Assembly (NCBI GenBank): GCA_920105625.2 | Contig: OV050032.1 | Coordinates: 194,724,571 to 194,788,570, forward strand | From: Clusia tigrina | Taxonomy: Eukaryota > Arthropoda > Insecta > Diptera > Clusiidae | Direction of reading: 5' to 3' | Length of the DNA stretch: 64,000 nucleotides | Part shown: positions 11,263-23,773 of the stretch, piece after piece | How the letters are laid out: the number at the start of each line of letters is the position of its first letter | How positions within the stretch are numbered: position 1 is the first letter of the stretch | Translations under genes and position numbers: made by a program | Notes under the pieces: model-generated | What the model was told of the DNA's origin: nothing | Databases searched by the model: none | What the model saw: only the letters and a program-made list of their open reading frames with translations

Positions 11263-13903
11263 GAATGATGATCAGTGAATTTTGAATGATGATCAGTGAA
11301 TTTTGAATGATGATCAGTGAATTTTGAATGACTATCAGTGAATTTTGAATGATTATCAGTGAATTTTGAATGATGATCAGTGAATTTTGAATGACTATCA
11401 GTGAATTTTGAATGATGATCAATGAATTTTGAATGATGATCAGTGAATTTTGAATGACTATCAGTGAATTTTGAATGATTATCAGTGAATTTTGAATGAC
11501 TATCAGTGAATTTTGAATGATGATCAGTGAATTTTGAATGATATTCAGTGAATTTTGAATGATGATCAGTGAATTTTGAATGACTATCAGTGAATTTTGA
11601 ATGACTATCAGTGAATTTTGAATGACTATCAGTGAATTTTGAATGATGATCAATGAATTTTGAATGATGATCAGTGAATTTTGAATGATGATCAGTGAAT
11701 TTTGAATGATGATCAGTGAATTTTGAATGACTATCAGTGAATTTTGAATGATTATCAGTGAATTTTGAATGACTATCAGTGAATTTTGAATGATGATCAG
11801 TGAATTTTGAATGATGATCAGTGAATTTTGAATGACTATCAGTGAATTTTGAATGATGATCAATGAATTTTGAATGACTATCAATGAATTTTGAATGATG
11901 ATCAGTGAATTTTGAATGACTATCAGTGAATTTTGAATGATGATCAGTGAATTTTGAATGATGATCAGTGAATTTTGAATGACTATCAGTGAATTTTGAA
12001 TGATGATCAGTGAATTTTGAATGACTATCAGTGAATTTTGAATGATGATCAATGAATTTTGAATGATGATCAGTGAATTTTGAATGATGATCAGTGAATT
12101 TTGAATGATGATCAGTGAATTTTGAATGACTATCAGTGAATTTTGAATGATTATCAGTGAATTTTGAATGACTATCAGTGAATTTTGAATGATGATCAGT
12201 GAATTTTTAATGATGATCAGTGAATTTTGAATGACTATCAGTGAATTTTGAATGATGATCAGTGAATTTTGAATGACTATCAGTGAATTTTGAATGATGA
12301 TCAGTGAATTTTGAATGATGATCAGTGAATTTTGAATGACTATCAGTGAATTTTGAATGATGATCAGTGAATTTTGAATGACTATCAGTGAATTTTGAAT
12401 GACTATCAGTGAATTTTGAATGATGATCAGTGAATTTTGAATGATGATCAGTGAATTTTGAATGACTATCAGTGAATTTTGAATGATGATCAATGAATTT
12501 TGAATGATGATCAGTGAATTTTGAATGATGATCAGTGAATTTTGAATGATGATCAGTGAATTTTGAATGACTATCAGTGAATTTTGAATGATTATCAGTG
12601 AATTTTGAATGACTATCAGTGAATTTTGAATGATGATCAGTGAATTTTGAATGATGATCAGTGAATTTTGAATGACTATCAGTGAATTTTGAATGATGAT
12701 CAGTGAATTTTGAATGACTATCAGTGAATTTTGAATGACTATCAGTGAATTTTGAATGATGATCAGTGAATTTTGAATGATGATCAGTGAATTTTGAATG
12801 ACTATCAGTGAATTTTGAATGATGATCAGCGAATTTTGAATGACTATCAGTGAATTTTGAATGATGATCAATGAACTTTGAATGATGATCAGTGAATTTT
12901 GAATGACTATCAGTGAATTTTGAATGATGATCAGTGAATTTTGAATGACTATCAGTGAATTTTGAATGACTATCAGTGAATTTTGAATGGCTATCAGTGA
13001 ATTTTGAATGATGATCAGTGAATTTTGAATGATGATCAGTGAATTTTGAATGACTATCAATGAATTTTGAATGATGATCAGTGAATTTTGAATGATGATC
13101 AGTGAATTTTGAATGATGATCAGTGAATTTTGAATGATTATCAGTGAATTTTGAATGATGATCAGTGAATTTTGAATGACTATCAATGAATTTTGAATGA
13201 TGATCAGTGAATTTTGAATGATGATCAGTGAATTTTGAATGATGATCAGTGAATTTTGAATGATGATCAGTGAATTTTGAATGACTATCAGTGAATTTTG
13301 AATGATGATCAGTGAATTTTGAATGATTATCAGTGAATTTTGAATGATGATCAGTGAATTTTGAATGATGATCAGTGAATTTTGAATGATGATCAGTGAA
13401 TTTTGAATGATGATCAGTGAATTTTGAATGATGATCAGTGAATTTTGAATGACTATCAGTGAATTTTGAATGACTATCAGTGAATTTTGAATGATGATCA
13501 GTGAATTTTGAATGATGATCAGTGAATTTTGAATGACTATCAGTGAATTTTGAATGATGATCAGCGAATTTTGAATGACTATCAGTGAATTTTGAATGAT
13601 GATCAATGAATTTTGAATGATGATCAGTGAATTTTGAATGACTATCAGTGAATTTTGAATGATGATCAGTGAATTTTGAATGACTATCAGTGAATTTTGA
13701 ATGACTATCAGTGAATTTTGAATGGCTATCAGTGAATTTTGAATGATGATCAGTGAATTTTGAATGATGATCAGTGAATTTTGAATGACTATCAATGAAT
13801 TTTGAATGATGATCAGTGAATTTTGAATGATGATCAGTGAATTTTGAATGATGATCAGTGAATTTTGAATGATGATCAGTGAATTTTGAATGATATTCAG
13901 TGA
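11263..13903. repeat. 21-bp minisatellite, about 126 copies
   Basis: The unit is GAATGATGATCAGTGAATTTT. The main variants are GATGATCAG, GACTATCAG and GATTATCAG, with rarer GATCAATGA, GATCAGCGA and GGCTATCAG. Because 21 is a multiple of three and the unit lacks stops, the minus strand is open for 919 codons of a (IIIQNSL)n heptad. This is an artefact of the repeat, not a gene. Rare variants recur at a fixed 735-bp distance, showing higher-order duplication. Confidence 0.97.
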
Positions 13904-14519
13904 TCTGGCGATAAGTAAAGATAAAGAGTATGAAAAGTTTTTCTCGTTATTGGGATCAGGAAAGTTGAAACTGAATTTAATCATAAACTTCTTCAATTTG
14001 CCACCTTCACCGGTTCAGGTAACAAGTTTCAAGCAATCTTGCAAATTAACTGGAATTTTGAATTTGAAGAATTGTTCGCGCTCAATGAGTCTCTTACTTA
14101 TTCCCTTGGTCCTGTTTGCTTTCAACACCCTATGGTGAGTTTTGCTACCCCTTCGACTTCGAACACAAGGGATATATGAAGCTCCCAAGGTATCCCATTT
14201 AACGGGTAGAATTGTTGCATCCTATACGAGAAAATCCCGACCGTCGCAATCCGGGCCGATGATTAAGCTGCATTACGGTTAACAGTACACTGGAAAAAAG
14301 GTAACATTTTACATTTCATCACTACAGGGGAATTTTTAACATTGACGCGGTTGCATCTGCTTGCAATTCATTTGCTCATTGCAGTGCCTCGCTCGAAATG
14401 TTTAATCCAAAGGCACAAATACTCAAGTGGGAGATCCTTGTGCATTACTCTTGGATTTTTTGTTTATTTTTGTTGGGAGTTGCAATGCTGGTTCGCAAAG
14501 AAAATGGAATATGTGCAGA
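13904..14519. other. Unassigned DNA after the minisatellite
   Basis: Short frames at 13890-14138 and 14342-14545 have no recognisable family. There is no clear transposon or RNA gene. Confidence 0.4.
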
Positions 14520-16055
14520 TAGAAACAACGAGTAAAGGAGACTGAAGTCGGTTTGGACCGACTTCGAAATACTCTTTACCTTTCCTTGTGCGTGCGAGTT
14601 AAACAATGGGGATGTTTTCTTCATAAATCATCATTAGGAGCATATCTACGGTACCTTGAGCTGATTATAATGGAGGGAGGCGTGGCCTTTATCTGATCGA
14701 CCCCATATCTTGTTTATGTCTTTATAACGCCAATATACTAATTCATAAAAAATGTGGTCCAAAAATGTGGCATAGGTCCTAAGTATTAAACATGTATCAA
14801 TAGAGGGCGTGGCTCTCAAAATGTACCGCCCATTTTTTGTTTTGTGATTCATACCAGCACTCTGAACCTTCAGATGAAGTTTCGTTGCTGAATCTTGCAA
14901 AGGGCCCCAGAAATGAATATCGGATAATTGTGGGCGTGGCAGTAGTATTAATCTGACCATATTGTGCTTGTACACTAGTGCGGATCTAATGTATATTGCT
15001 ACCCGTATATCATCATTAGAAGCATAGCGAGGGTAACTTTAAGTGGGGTCCCCCAAGGTCGTTATATGGGAGGCGTGCGTTTTATCTGAGTGATAGGCTT
15101 TGGAGCGGCAATATGATGATGTGAATAGGGTGTGAGTTGTTCTCATCCTCCAGCATTGACCCCATTTCTTGTATATGACTTCATGTAGCATCAATATACG
15201 TACTAATATAAATTTCTCCCAAAAATATTGTATAGTTGGGAAGTTATAAACATTTGTCAACAGTGGGCGTGGCTGTAAAAATAACCCACCCATTTTGTGT
15301 GTGTGTTTAATGTTAATTCCTGCAATCTTCCAGTGAAATTTCTGTGATGAATCTTCTATAAGAACCTAGAAATGAGTTTCGGTTAATTGTGGGCATGGCC
15401 TTGAGCCCCATATTTTACACATACACTATTATGGACCCAATGTACATTGCAATTTTTCCTCCCATACCATCAATACGAGTATAGGTGGACTCGTTTTAAT
15501 TTAAGTCCCGAATGTTTCTGATATGGAAAGTGGGCGTGCCCTTTAACTGATCAATACCGTTTCTTGCAGTTGGCTTTATAATGTACACATGTTGCTTCTC
15601 ATAAAATGTTGTTCATGGAGCTTTAATAGATCTTTAGTTATAAATATTTGTTAATAGTGGGCATGGCAGCTATTATATGCCACCCACATAGTGTTTAGTA
15701 GTGCCCACATCTACATAACTACCAAATTGCATCACTATTCCATCAATTGGAGTGAAGTTATAGCCATTTTGAAAAAGGCGAAAGAAGTTCCTTATATGGG
15801 AGGTAGGCGTGGTCTTAGTACAAATCGGCTCATATAGCAATCTGCTTCTGTATCTTTGTCCAGACTATATTTTAGCAAAGTTTCGCTAAGATAGCTCTAA
15901 TGGGGTAGAAACAATGTGGCCACAGACGGACAGAAAATCAAAATTCAGTAAGTGATTCTGTTCATATCTGTATATATAAGTCCATACCTACCACGCCTTC
16001 TTCTTTTAGTGGAAAACCCTCTCAAAAGCACAAAATTAGTATACCCTTACCATAC
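14520..16055. repeat. Dispersed repeat with GTGGGCGTGGC blocks
   Basis: The left part (GAGTAAAGGAGACTGAAGTC onward) is closely repeated at about 40370-40760, including the GAAGTCGGTT-GACCGACTTC palindrome. Inside, short blocks such as GTGGGCGTGGC and GGGCGTGGCTCTCAAAATGT recur. An ACAGACGGACAGA motif near 15915 also occurs at about 59692. No protein is encoded. It behaves like an abundant non-coding interspersed repeat whose class I cannot name. Confidence 0.7.
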
Positions 16056-16059
16056 GGCA

Positions 16060-16465
16060 CTCAGACCAAATCGTTATTGGCACTTCCGAGGAAGGATTGC
16101 AGAACGGAAGTAGGAATACTCACAGGTCACTGTCTAACGGCGGTACACGCTAAAAGGATGGGAGTTACAAACAACAATGAATGCGGGAAATGTGGGGAGC
16201 AGGATACAAGGGAAACTTTGGAGTATCTATTATGCCATGCTCCGCAATATCGAATACCGTGCTTATCACACCTGAGAGGCCCCTGGTTTGAAGGACTAGA
16301 AGAGGTTGCACAACTAGGGATAGTTTCGCTCTTATGATTTTCAAAGAGCGTCTCTCTGTTTAAGGATCTAAACTACAACTTTTAAATGCATATCTATCTG
16401 GCACCCCAAAGGACCTTGCAGGTCTATGTGTGGTCTTCACGGCCGGCCAGTCTAACCTAACATAA
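16060..16465 (+). mobile_element. LINE 3' end (RNase H tail and 3' UTR)
   Basis: An open stretch (16077-16337) encodes TGHCLTAVHAKRMGV followed by CGKCGEQDTRETLEYLLCH, the cysteine/histidine tail found after RNase H in insect LINE ORF2. The following 130 bp, with TGGCACCCCAAAGGACCTTG and ending in CCTAACCTAA-like sequence, recurs at 37560-37735 inside the Dicer-2 intron. This is a second copy of the same family. Confidence 0.85.
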
Positions 16466-18030
16466 CTTAATGGTATATAGAATGGATATAAGTATCTTTC
16501 AAGAAACAACAAAAACCTATGAAAAAACAAAACAAATCTGCAATAGTTCTAAATGACGAGTTTATTTTGTGTTCATATGCCACGAATATACAATAATCAG
16601 ACAAAATATGAAAATGCCGTGCCATGTTCGTATGTAAATTATATATCTACACCTAGAAAGTCTGCTCCCAAGTGTTAATTTCTCTGCAGAGATAAGGCTT
16701 CAGCAGATCTCACCCACCAATTGTTCACGAACAGCGGCGAACATAAAAATGTTTTGTTGTTGTTGGCCAGAAATTCGAACTTCGAAAGTTACTGCGAGCT
16801 GCAAACGCGTTTCCACTGTGGCCAGAATGTTATCTCTCCATGTAGACGCTCTTTTGCGCTCCTAGCTGCCATCTTGGTGTCCTACGCTTATCCTTGCTGC
16901 CAGTTTGTGTGGTGCAGTGCCTAAGCTTACACCTGTGAGGCGCGTTTTAAGTGTTATTTTTTCTTTTTGAGTGAATTAAATCGCTGGAAAGGAGCCAGTA
17001 AACCAACTGGTGAGTGCTTTTAATATCCTTTTTTTAATATCCAGTTCCTGATTGTGGAGTTTATAAGTTATGGAGTATTTATAAGTTATAAAGCTGAGCA
17101 GCCAGACAAATGGCGTTGTCCTTGTTGGATACTCGCCCAACCCCAGTTGAGCGCAGCTGCCTGTATGCAGTTTGTGGTGTGGGAGTTGGTGTGTGTGTGG
17201 GTGTACTCTGCGTGGGGCGTTTTGTGCCGGTCTTATCCTGAATGTGCTGAGGGAAAACTCATAAAATATGCCAGACACAGGATATTTTGTTCAGCTAATT
17301 GTGAAATTTAGTTTAGAATATAAGCCAAGTTAATAGAATCTTTACAAAATTGGTGAGTAAACTTCCTGCGAACATGAGCAGCCCTTTCGCTGCCGCATCC
17401 CTGCAGTGAAAATCGCCCCACTTCATATTTCATAGCAAATCAGTGAATAAATAAACAAATAAATATTAACGAATTTGTTGTTAAATAGTTTTTTCCGCCT
17501 TATGAGGACATTCTTATTTATTTCTGTTGCTTTAACTTCTAATTTGCTACCACTCATAAGTGGCAAAAGGAACTCCATAAGAACCTTGAATGTCCTTACA
17601 ATGCTGCATTGAAAATGTGGATGGCTTATAAGAAATATTCAAAGCCCTCAACCAGTTTCAATTGAGTTTATAAATCTTCATAGACTTGTAGCCGCTTGTG
17701 CAGTGTTATTATAGATTTAGACAGTTTGAAGTATTGTAACTTATACAGTTTGAAGCATTGTAACTCTAAAGCTGCAATAGTGTTATTTTAATGCACATCG
17801 ATTACTAGCATTTGCCCGATTTTAGCTTTGCATTTTGGCGCTAGTTGCACTTGAAATACCTGAAATGGAACTGTGAACTATTTCGCCTGGCATATTTTCA
17901 CTGCTGGGGTCCTTTTTCTGCAGCAAAGGCTGTCAAACTGTGCACCTACATAGCTGCATATCATATGCGAGTGCAACTCGTTCAATGTGCACAGAGAGTT
18001 CGAAGGCTGCCAGCGATTTTTTCACACCAC
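16466..18030. other. Gene-poor stretch with possible non-coding leader exons
   Basis: No protein gene is supported. Two strong splice-donor contexts lie here: CCAACTG|GTGAGTGC (donor at 17009) and AAAATTG|GTGAGTAA (donor at 17352). Neither is preceded by a convincing start codon. They could end alternative 5' untranslated exons of a plus-strand gene whose coding part is elsewhere. A similar GAACTG|GTGAGTGC lies at 24447. Confidence 0.3.
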
Positions 18031-18036
18031 TCACAC

Positions 18037-18095
18037 TCACGCACACACACACACACGCACACATACACACATATACATATATATATATACATAAA
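18037..18095. repeat. CA/TA microsatellite
   Basis: An (AC)n tract passes into (AT)n and creates spurious short frames rich in THTHTH and YIYIY. Confidence 0.9.
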
Positions 18096-18125
18096 TGCAC
18101 AAACATCCCCACGAGTATAAGTGAT

Positions 18126-18163
18126 TGCTCAGTTTAAAGTCGCAGCCAGTCGAGGAGAGTTCG
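18126..18163 (+). promoter_or_regulatory. Possible initiator plus DPE core promoter
   Basis: TCAGTT at 18129-18134 fits the fly initiator TCAKTY with +1 at A18131. AGTTC at 18158-18162 falls exactly at +28 to +32 and fits the downstream promoter element RGWYV. No TATA box is correctly spaced. A few such pairs are expected by chance on both strands of a window this long, and no transcript is known. Confidence 0.25.
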
Positions 18164-18376
18164 TATCGAGTACTAGTGCCACCTTGGTCTGTAAAAGGGG
18201 TAAATAACGTAGTTCTTCATCTGCCATTTATGCCTTTTCTGTCGGCTAAATAGGTTCAATTTATATAGGGGGTCAATTGCCCAAATTATATTGGGGTCAA
18301 TTGACTCTGGGTGAACAGGGTTCGTTGTGGCAGTTCCGGCTAAAATGAAATGTGAACGAACTTGATGTGCAAGTTC

Positions 18377-18377
<1 letters not shown>

Positions 18378-18421
<44 letters not shown>

Positions 18422-18440
18422 CGATAGAGCGAGAGATAGT

Positions 18441-18483
<43 letters not shown>

Positions 18484-18656
18484 TGAGAGAGATAGTGAGA
18501 GAGATAGTGAGAGAGATAGAGAGATAGAGAGAGATAGAGAGAGATAGTGAGAGAGATAGAGGGAGATAGAGATAGATAGATATAGAGATAGAGAGAGATA
18601 GATATAGAGATAGAGAGAGAGAGAGAGGTAGAGAGAGAGATAGAGAGAGTGTGTGT
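18378..18656. repeat. GA/GATA-type microsatellite
   Basis: A degenerate (GA)n tract with interspersed GATAGA and GTGAGAGA units, bounded by short GT runs. The 175-codon minus-strand frame of LSLSL character is an artefact. Confidence 0.95.
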
Positions 18657-19447
18657 GTGCGTGCTGACAGCAATATGGAAATGTCCAGGGTTTTTGGCAT
18701 ACAGAATACGGAATTGAAATTATTTGCGTCTCACTTTTTCCTGGAACATAAATTCTTCATTGAAATCTTGATATCCAACGGTTTGAAATGGAATTAGGAG
18801 GGTGTGCGAGATTTGCATAGTGCCACATAGACAGAGTTACCGCGAGGATCCTGCAATTCACAAGAAATGTAACCCCTTCAATAGAACGAGTGGAATCAAT
18901 TCAATTGATTGCATGTCCTTTACTTGTCATAAACAGTTCCATGCCTCACCAAATGTGTCCAACAATCCTAAAGTGGACTGGACTCACACTAACTAAAAGA
19001 GTGGCTTGGGTACGTGAGGGTCCACCACAGTATATAATGTGGTCTTTCTATAGTTAGGGGTGTGGCACTGACAATTTTCAATTGGTACTCTGGTTATATT
19101 TAAAAAGAATCAAATTCATTAGAAGTGACCTTCGGAGGATTCAACGCTCTTTCAATATCCTTTTACCCTAATTTATGAAAGCATCAGTTGGAGTGGTGTC
19201 ACTTATGTTGCCAGTATGACCTTAGAAGAAGGTTTAATCTGGGACCTTTCTTATAAATAAAAATCCATGTGTAAGTTCAAAGTTCAATCCAATTTGTTTA
19301 TTAAATAGTTTATCACTTTTCTCCCAGAGACTTGGCGAGGAACATTGAAGCTCTCATGTTATTCATAAACTCCTCTGAAGTCTCTTAGACAATTTGGCAG
19401 AGAACTGAATGGTCCTCGTGATATACCAATGAGTAGAATTCGCCTAT
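18657..19447. other. Unassigned DNA
   Basis: No coding region or recognisable transposon. A 64-codon frame at 18802-18996 has no family resemblance. Confidence 0.4.
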
Positions 19448-19675
19448 TTCAACCCAACCTAATCTACTAGTTTATTGCTGAATGGTTCTCTTCAATATTC
19501 GATCACTTCAATCCAACCTAATCTACTAGTTTATTGCTGAATGGTTCTCTTCAATATTCGATCACTTCAATCCAACCTAATCTACTAGTTTATTGCTGAA
19601 TGGTTCTCTTCAATATTCGATCACTTCAATCCAACCTAATCTACTAGTTTATTGCTGAATGGTTCTCTTCAATAA
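19448..19675. repeat. 59-bp tandem repeat, about 4 copies
   Basis: The unit contains CCAACCTAATCTACTAGTTT and ATTGCTGAATGGTTCTCTTC. The last copies are nearly identical and the first is slightly diverged (AACCCAACC), so the expansion is recent. Confidence 0.95.
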
Positions 19676-20004
19676 TATGGCTTCGCAAATTAGTGTTGCA
19701 AATTGTTTGATCACTGGATTGTGTGAATAAAGAAACACAAAATTTTCTTCGTCCATTTGTGCAAACGAGATACCAACATCGTTTATGCCTCAAACAATAG
19801 AAGAAAAAGACATAAGTAAGATCTTATGACCATAGCGAGAAGGACGCTATCAATCTTTGTGGGAAATAGAGTATCCGACATACAAAAGTGGACCGTTGCT
19901 GGACATTGGGGACACATACCAAAGCGCGCGAGTCCTGCTGACCTTGTATCTGGCGGTTGTTCTACTGAAGACCTTCAGTAATCAAATTGGTTAACCGGTC
20001 CGGC

Positions 20005-22664
20005 CAGGGATGGAGAAGTTAGTACTATAGTACTTTTTTCAGTACTTTTTCACTTTCAAAAATACCGCAGTACCCCCGCGAGTGATTTAGTACCTTTTCG
20101 ATGTTCGTCTCTTTTTTTTTTAATGCTAACTTAATGCGATTTCATAAACATTTCTTTTATAGTATGGGCAACACTGATGTTATTGATATTGCAAAAGTAA
20201 TCGAAATTTTTGCACATCACTAAAATCTTTCATCGTAAGTGGTATCGGTAAAGCGCTTCTCTAGCAAAACGCGGTATAAACAATCATAAAGAAAAAAAAT
20301 TTAAGTGAGGAATAATATATACAGTTGGAAAAAATAACACGTGAAACATTGTGGAAAAATAATAAAAAATATAAAATGAATCCTAAGGAGGATGGGTAAG
20401 AAATTATTGAGTTATTATGTGTATTTATTTATTTATATTTATATTTTTAGAAAAACTAAAGGATATGCGCCAGTATTTCGACAGGAATGGAAAAAAGATT
20501 TCCATGGCTTGTTCCGGACAACACCAGTGGGAAAAGATGCATTATATGTAATATTGGTATTGCTGGAGGATTGACCCATATAGAGCGGCATGCATCCCGT
20601 GAGTGTCATGTGAAAAAAATTGATATTGCTAAAAGCACACCTAAAATAAATACTTTTTTGGAAATGAAGCCATGTTATACCACTGAAATGGCAAAAAAAT
20701 TGGAAGTAAAGTTGTGTTTGTTTGTGGCGGAACACAATTTGCCATTTGCGATTTTGGAGCACTTAAATGAATTAATAAAAAGTGGTATTCCAGATTCTGA
20801 AATCGCAAAGAAATTTTTAATAAATCGGCACAAAGGCCAGAAAATTATAACATCTGTGACTGGACCAGAAAACACCAAAACAATCATCCAATTTTGTAAC
20901 AACAACTACTTTTCAATTGCCATAGATGAAAGTACTGACTGCTCAGTAACAAAAAATTTGGGAATAATTGTAAGAAGTTTCGATGGGAAGTGCCAAGATC
21001 GTTTTCTTTCGCTTGAACCTTTAACTGATTCAACTGCTGAGGGTATAACAACCAAACTGCTTGAAGTTTTAGAAAAAAACCAAATACCATTAACAAATAT
21101 GGTAGGTTTTACATCTGATAATTGTCCAGTGATGATGGGAGCGGTCAACGGAGTCCAAGCAAAGTTAAAATTGCAAATCCCTAATTTATTTGTGAATGGT
21201 TGTATTTGCCACATTCTAAACTTGATATCGTGTGCTGCATTTTCATGTTTACCTACAAATATAGACAAATTTATGAGAGCAATAAATTTTTATTTTTGCA
21301 ATAGCTCAAAACGTAAGGAAGAATTGGTCGAATTTCAAGAGTATTTCGGGACAGAAGTTCATGTAATTTTAAGATATGCTTCAACTCGTTGGCTGTCTAG
21401 AATGATGGTTATAGATCGTATATTGGAACAGTGGGAGCCGCTTAATTATTATTTCACTCTCACTGATTTTGACAGCGAAAATGTCAAAAGAACAGAATTT
21501 ATTGCCTCTGAATTACAAAATCCCGAAATGAAAACGTACTTTTTATTTTTGGCATATATTTTAAAAATTATCAATAATATTAATCTTGAAATGCAGTCTC
21601 AAGAAGCTAGAATTCCAATTCTACTGCCTAGAATGATATATTTATTCATGCAAGTGGCCCGAAAGTTTCTTATGAAAGAAGTTTTAGAGCGAACTGAACT
21701 AAGTTGTATCAATTTGAACGAAAACAATCTTGAATTAAAAGATGTTTATTGTGGAGCTGAAGTGGAAATTTTTATTGAAACTCAAAATGTGGATGAAAAT
21801 ATTGTTTGCGAGTTTAAACAAACAATAAAAAAGTTTTATAAACAATTTTGCGAATCTTTCATAAAAAAATTTGATTTCAATAACAAAATGGTAATGATGT
21901 TTAATAACTTTACTCCAGAAAAGGTAATCTCTGGATCTGCTAACAGTATCATTCCACTTCTCATTAAACTATTTCCAAAGGAAAAATCCAATTTTGAAAA
22001 AATTAATTCACAATTCAGAGCTCTTGCCGATATACAAGATCTCAAACACCAAAAAAACGAAAATGTGAGCAATTTCTGGAAAAATGTTGGCTGCATTAAA
22101 AATGAAATGAATGAGCTGATGTTTCCTGACATTTCCCGTATAGCTTATGGAATTTTATCAATACCCCATTCTTCAGCAAATGTCGAGCGTATATTTTCAA
22201 TCCAAAATGCCACTAAAACTAAGGAAAGAAATCGTCTCCAGGTGCAAACAGTTTCAAATTTAATCCAAACAAAGGATTTGTTAAAATCAACCGAAAGTTG
22301 CTGTCACAATTACAAAATTTCAAGCAATCTCTTAAAATTTTAAAACTTAAATAAGTTGTTTATTAACAATTTTATGTATTATATTTAGATAGTAACTATT
22401 TTATATGAGCAACTATTTAAATAATTACTTGTAAAGTTACGTAACTCTATAAATATTTAATGAATTCCTAACAATTTTAAGTTTTGATCTCTCTAATTTT
22501 GTATGTGCCTTATATTTTTATATTATACGTACGATCGTTTTTTGTTATGTTTGAATTATTAATAAATAAACTAAAATAAAAAAAAAAAAATACCATTTAA
22601 ATGAAAAAATTACTCTTTTAATCCAGTTTCAGTACCATTTTCAAAATCGAATTTTCTATATCTG
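20005..22664 (+). mobile_element. Nearly intact hAT transposon, 2660 bp
   Basis: The element is flanked by a perfect 8-bp direct repeat GGTCCGGC (19997-20004 and 22665-22672), the duplication length of hAT transposons. Ends are CAGGGATGGAGAAGTTAG on the left and, read inward, CAGATATAGAAAATTCGA on the right, which are imperfect terminal inverted repeats starting with CAG. Subterminal AGTACTTTTT-like motifs occur at both ends. It carries one transposase gene and sits inside a BEL/Pao relic, so it is the younger insertion. Confidence 0.93.
20376..22343 (+). pseudogene. hAT transposase, probable single frameshift near the N-terminus
   Basis: hAT transposases cut and paste the element through an RNase H-fold core and dimerise through a C-terminal hAT-C domain. 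Exon 1 (20376-20395) begins MNPKEDG and is followed by a 55-bp GT-AG intron. Exon 2 (20451 on) continues GYAPVFRQEWKKD in one frame. The rest, FPWLVPDNTSGKRCIICN to the stop at 22343, lies in another frame, so one base appears missing near 20510. The 618-codon open part has a BED-type finger (CIICN...HIERHASREC), an acidic core motif AIDESTDCS and FTSDNCPVMMGAV. It also has RWLSRM and the hAT-C block YGILSIPHSSANVERIFS. An internal ATG at 20487 could still give a nearly full-length protein. No other stop or shift was seen. Confidence 0.85.
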
Positions 22665-23143
22665 GGTCCGGCCTTCCTGCTTCAGGATCGGACCAAAGGC
22701 CAAACAACAAGGCTCCAGCTCATCTCGACGGGGACGTCATCAATGCGAAAAAGCTCAAAGCGACTTTTACAATCATCATGAGCAATGCTTATATGGGATG
22801 TTCTAGACAAAATTTGAGTATATCACTGTTGTTGGTAAAATAGGCGTCTGGATTGAGAAGGACTATGACAGTGTCTTTCCAAAGATTTGTGTTGTTTTTG
22901 TCCAAGTATTTTCTACGTGGTAGATAGGTCTGTGTTGCTGTATAGCGCTCTAGGGCGTTGACTTTTGATAAGTATAATCAAAGGTATGATGAATGGTCTT
23001 GTGATTTATTGTGCCACAAGCAACGACAGTTCGTATTGTCTCAGACATGCACAAAAAAAGTTGGATGCTCAAGTTAATCCCAACTAGAATACTTGATCCT
23101 CAACAAGCGTCAAGTGGTAATCAATGTGAGACATCGTCGTGAA

Positions 23144-23773
23144 CAGAGAACACAGAGAAAAGAAACTTAAACGTTAAACGGCAAAGCAGAAAAATAAAGC
23201 AGACGGACGTTGTACACGAATCCACTCAAAATCGTGGTGAATCCACTCAGCATCATGGTGAATCCACTCAGAATAGTGGTGAATCCACTCAGAATCGTGG
23301 TGAATCCACTCAAAATCGTGGTGAATCCATTCAAAATCGTGGTGAATCCACTCAAAATCGTGGTGAATCCACTCAGAATCGTGGTGAACCCACTCAAAAT
23401 CGTGGTGAACCCACTCAAAATCGTGGTGAATCCACTTAGAATCGTGGTGAATCCACTAAAAATCGTGGTGAATCCACTCAGAATAGTGGTGAATCCGCTT
23501 CAAATCGTGGTGAATTCATTCAAAATCGTGGTGAATCCACTAAAAATCGTGGTGAATCCACTTAGAATAGTGGTGAATCCGCTTCAAATCGTGGTGAATC
23601 CATTCAAAATCGTGGCGAATCCACTAAAAATCGTGGTGAATACACTCAGAATAGTGGTGAATCCGCTTCAAATCGTGGTGAATCCATTCAAAATCGTGGC
23701 GAATCCACTCAGAATCGTGGTGTGCTGGTGGACGCTGGCATCGAAAAAGACTTTCCTTTCTCTGTGTTCTCTG
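23144..23773. mobile_element. hAT-like MITE with a tandem-repeat interior, 630 bp
   Basis: Left end CAGAGAACACAGAGAAAAGA and right end, read inward, CAGAGAACACAGAGAAAGGA form a terminal inverted repeat with 17 identical leading bases. A perfect 8-bp direct repeat GTCGTGAA flanks it (23136-23143 and 23774-23781). The 8-bp duplication and CAGAG start point to hAT mobilisation. Nearly the whole interior is a 21-bp array. It has no transposase, so any movement would need one from elsewhere. Confidence 0.88.
23216..23722. repeat. 21-bp minisatellite inside the MITE, about 24 copies
   Basis: The unit is GAATCCACTCAGAATCGTGGT, with variants CTCAAAATC, ACTAAAAATC and GCTTCAAATC. It is unrelated in sequence to the 21-bp array at 11.3-13.9 kb. 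The stop-free unit gives a 198-codon VNPLKIV heptad frame on the plus strand, which is not a gene. Confidence 0.95.

Larger units (their letters stand above)
19780..22800 (+). mobile_element. BEL/Pao retrotransposon pol fragment, split by the hAT insertion
   Basis: Before the hAT element, plus-strand translation (about 19850-20000) reads FVGNRVSDIQKW, HIPKRASPADLVSGGCSTEDLQ-like residues and SNWLTGP. After it, AFLLQ continues in the same sense. This matches the RNase H-to-integrase region of BEL/Pao Pol (NRVAEIQ ... NPADLxSRG ... W..GP.FL). Stops show it is decayed. The hAT lies precisely between the GP and AFL codons, at the duplicated GGTCCGGC. Confidence 0.75.

Noticed and set aside
11237..13996. 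919-codon open frame with IIIQNSL heptads on the minus strand
   Set aside because: It is produced by a stop-free 21-bp tandem repeat. It has no start context, splice sites or non-repeat domain.
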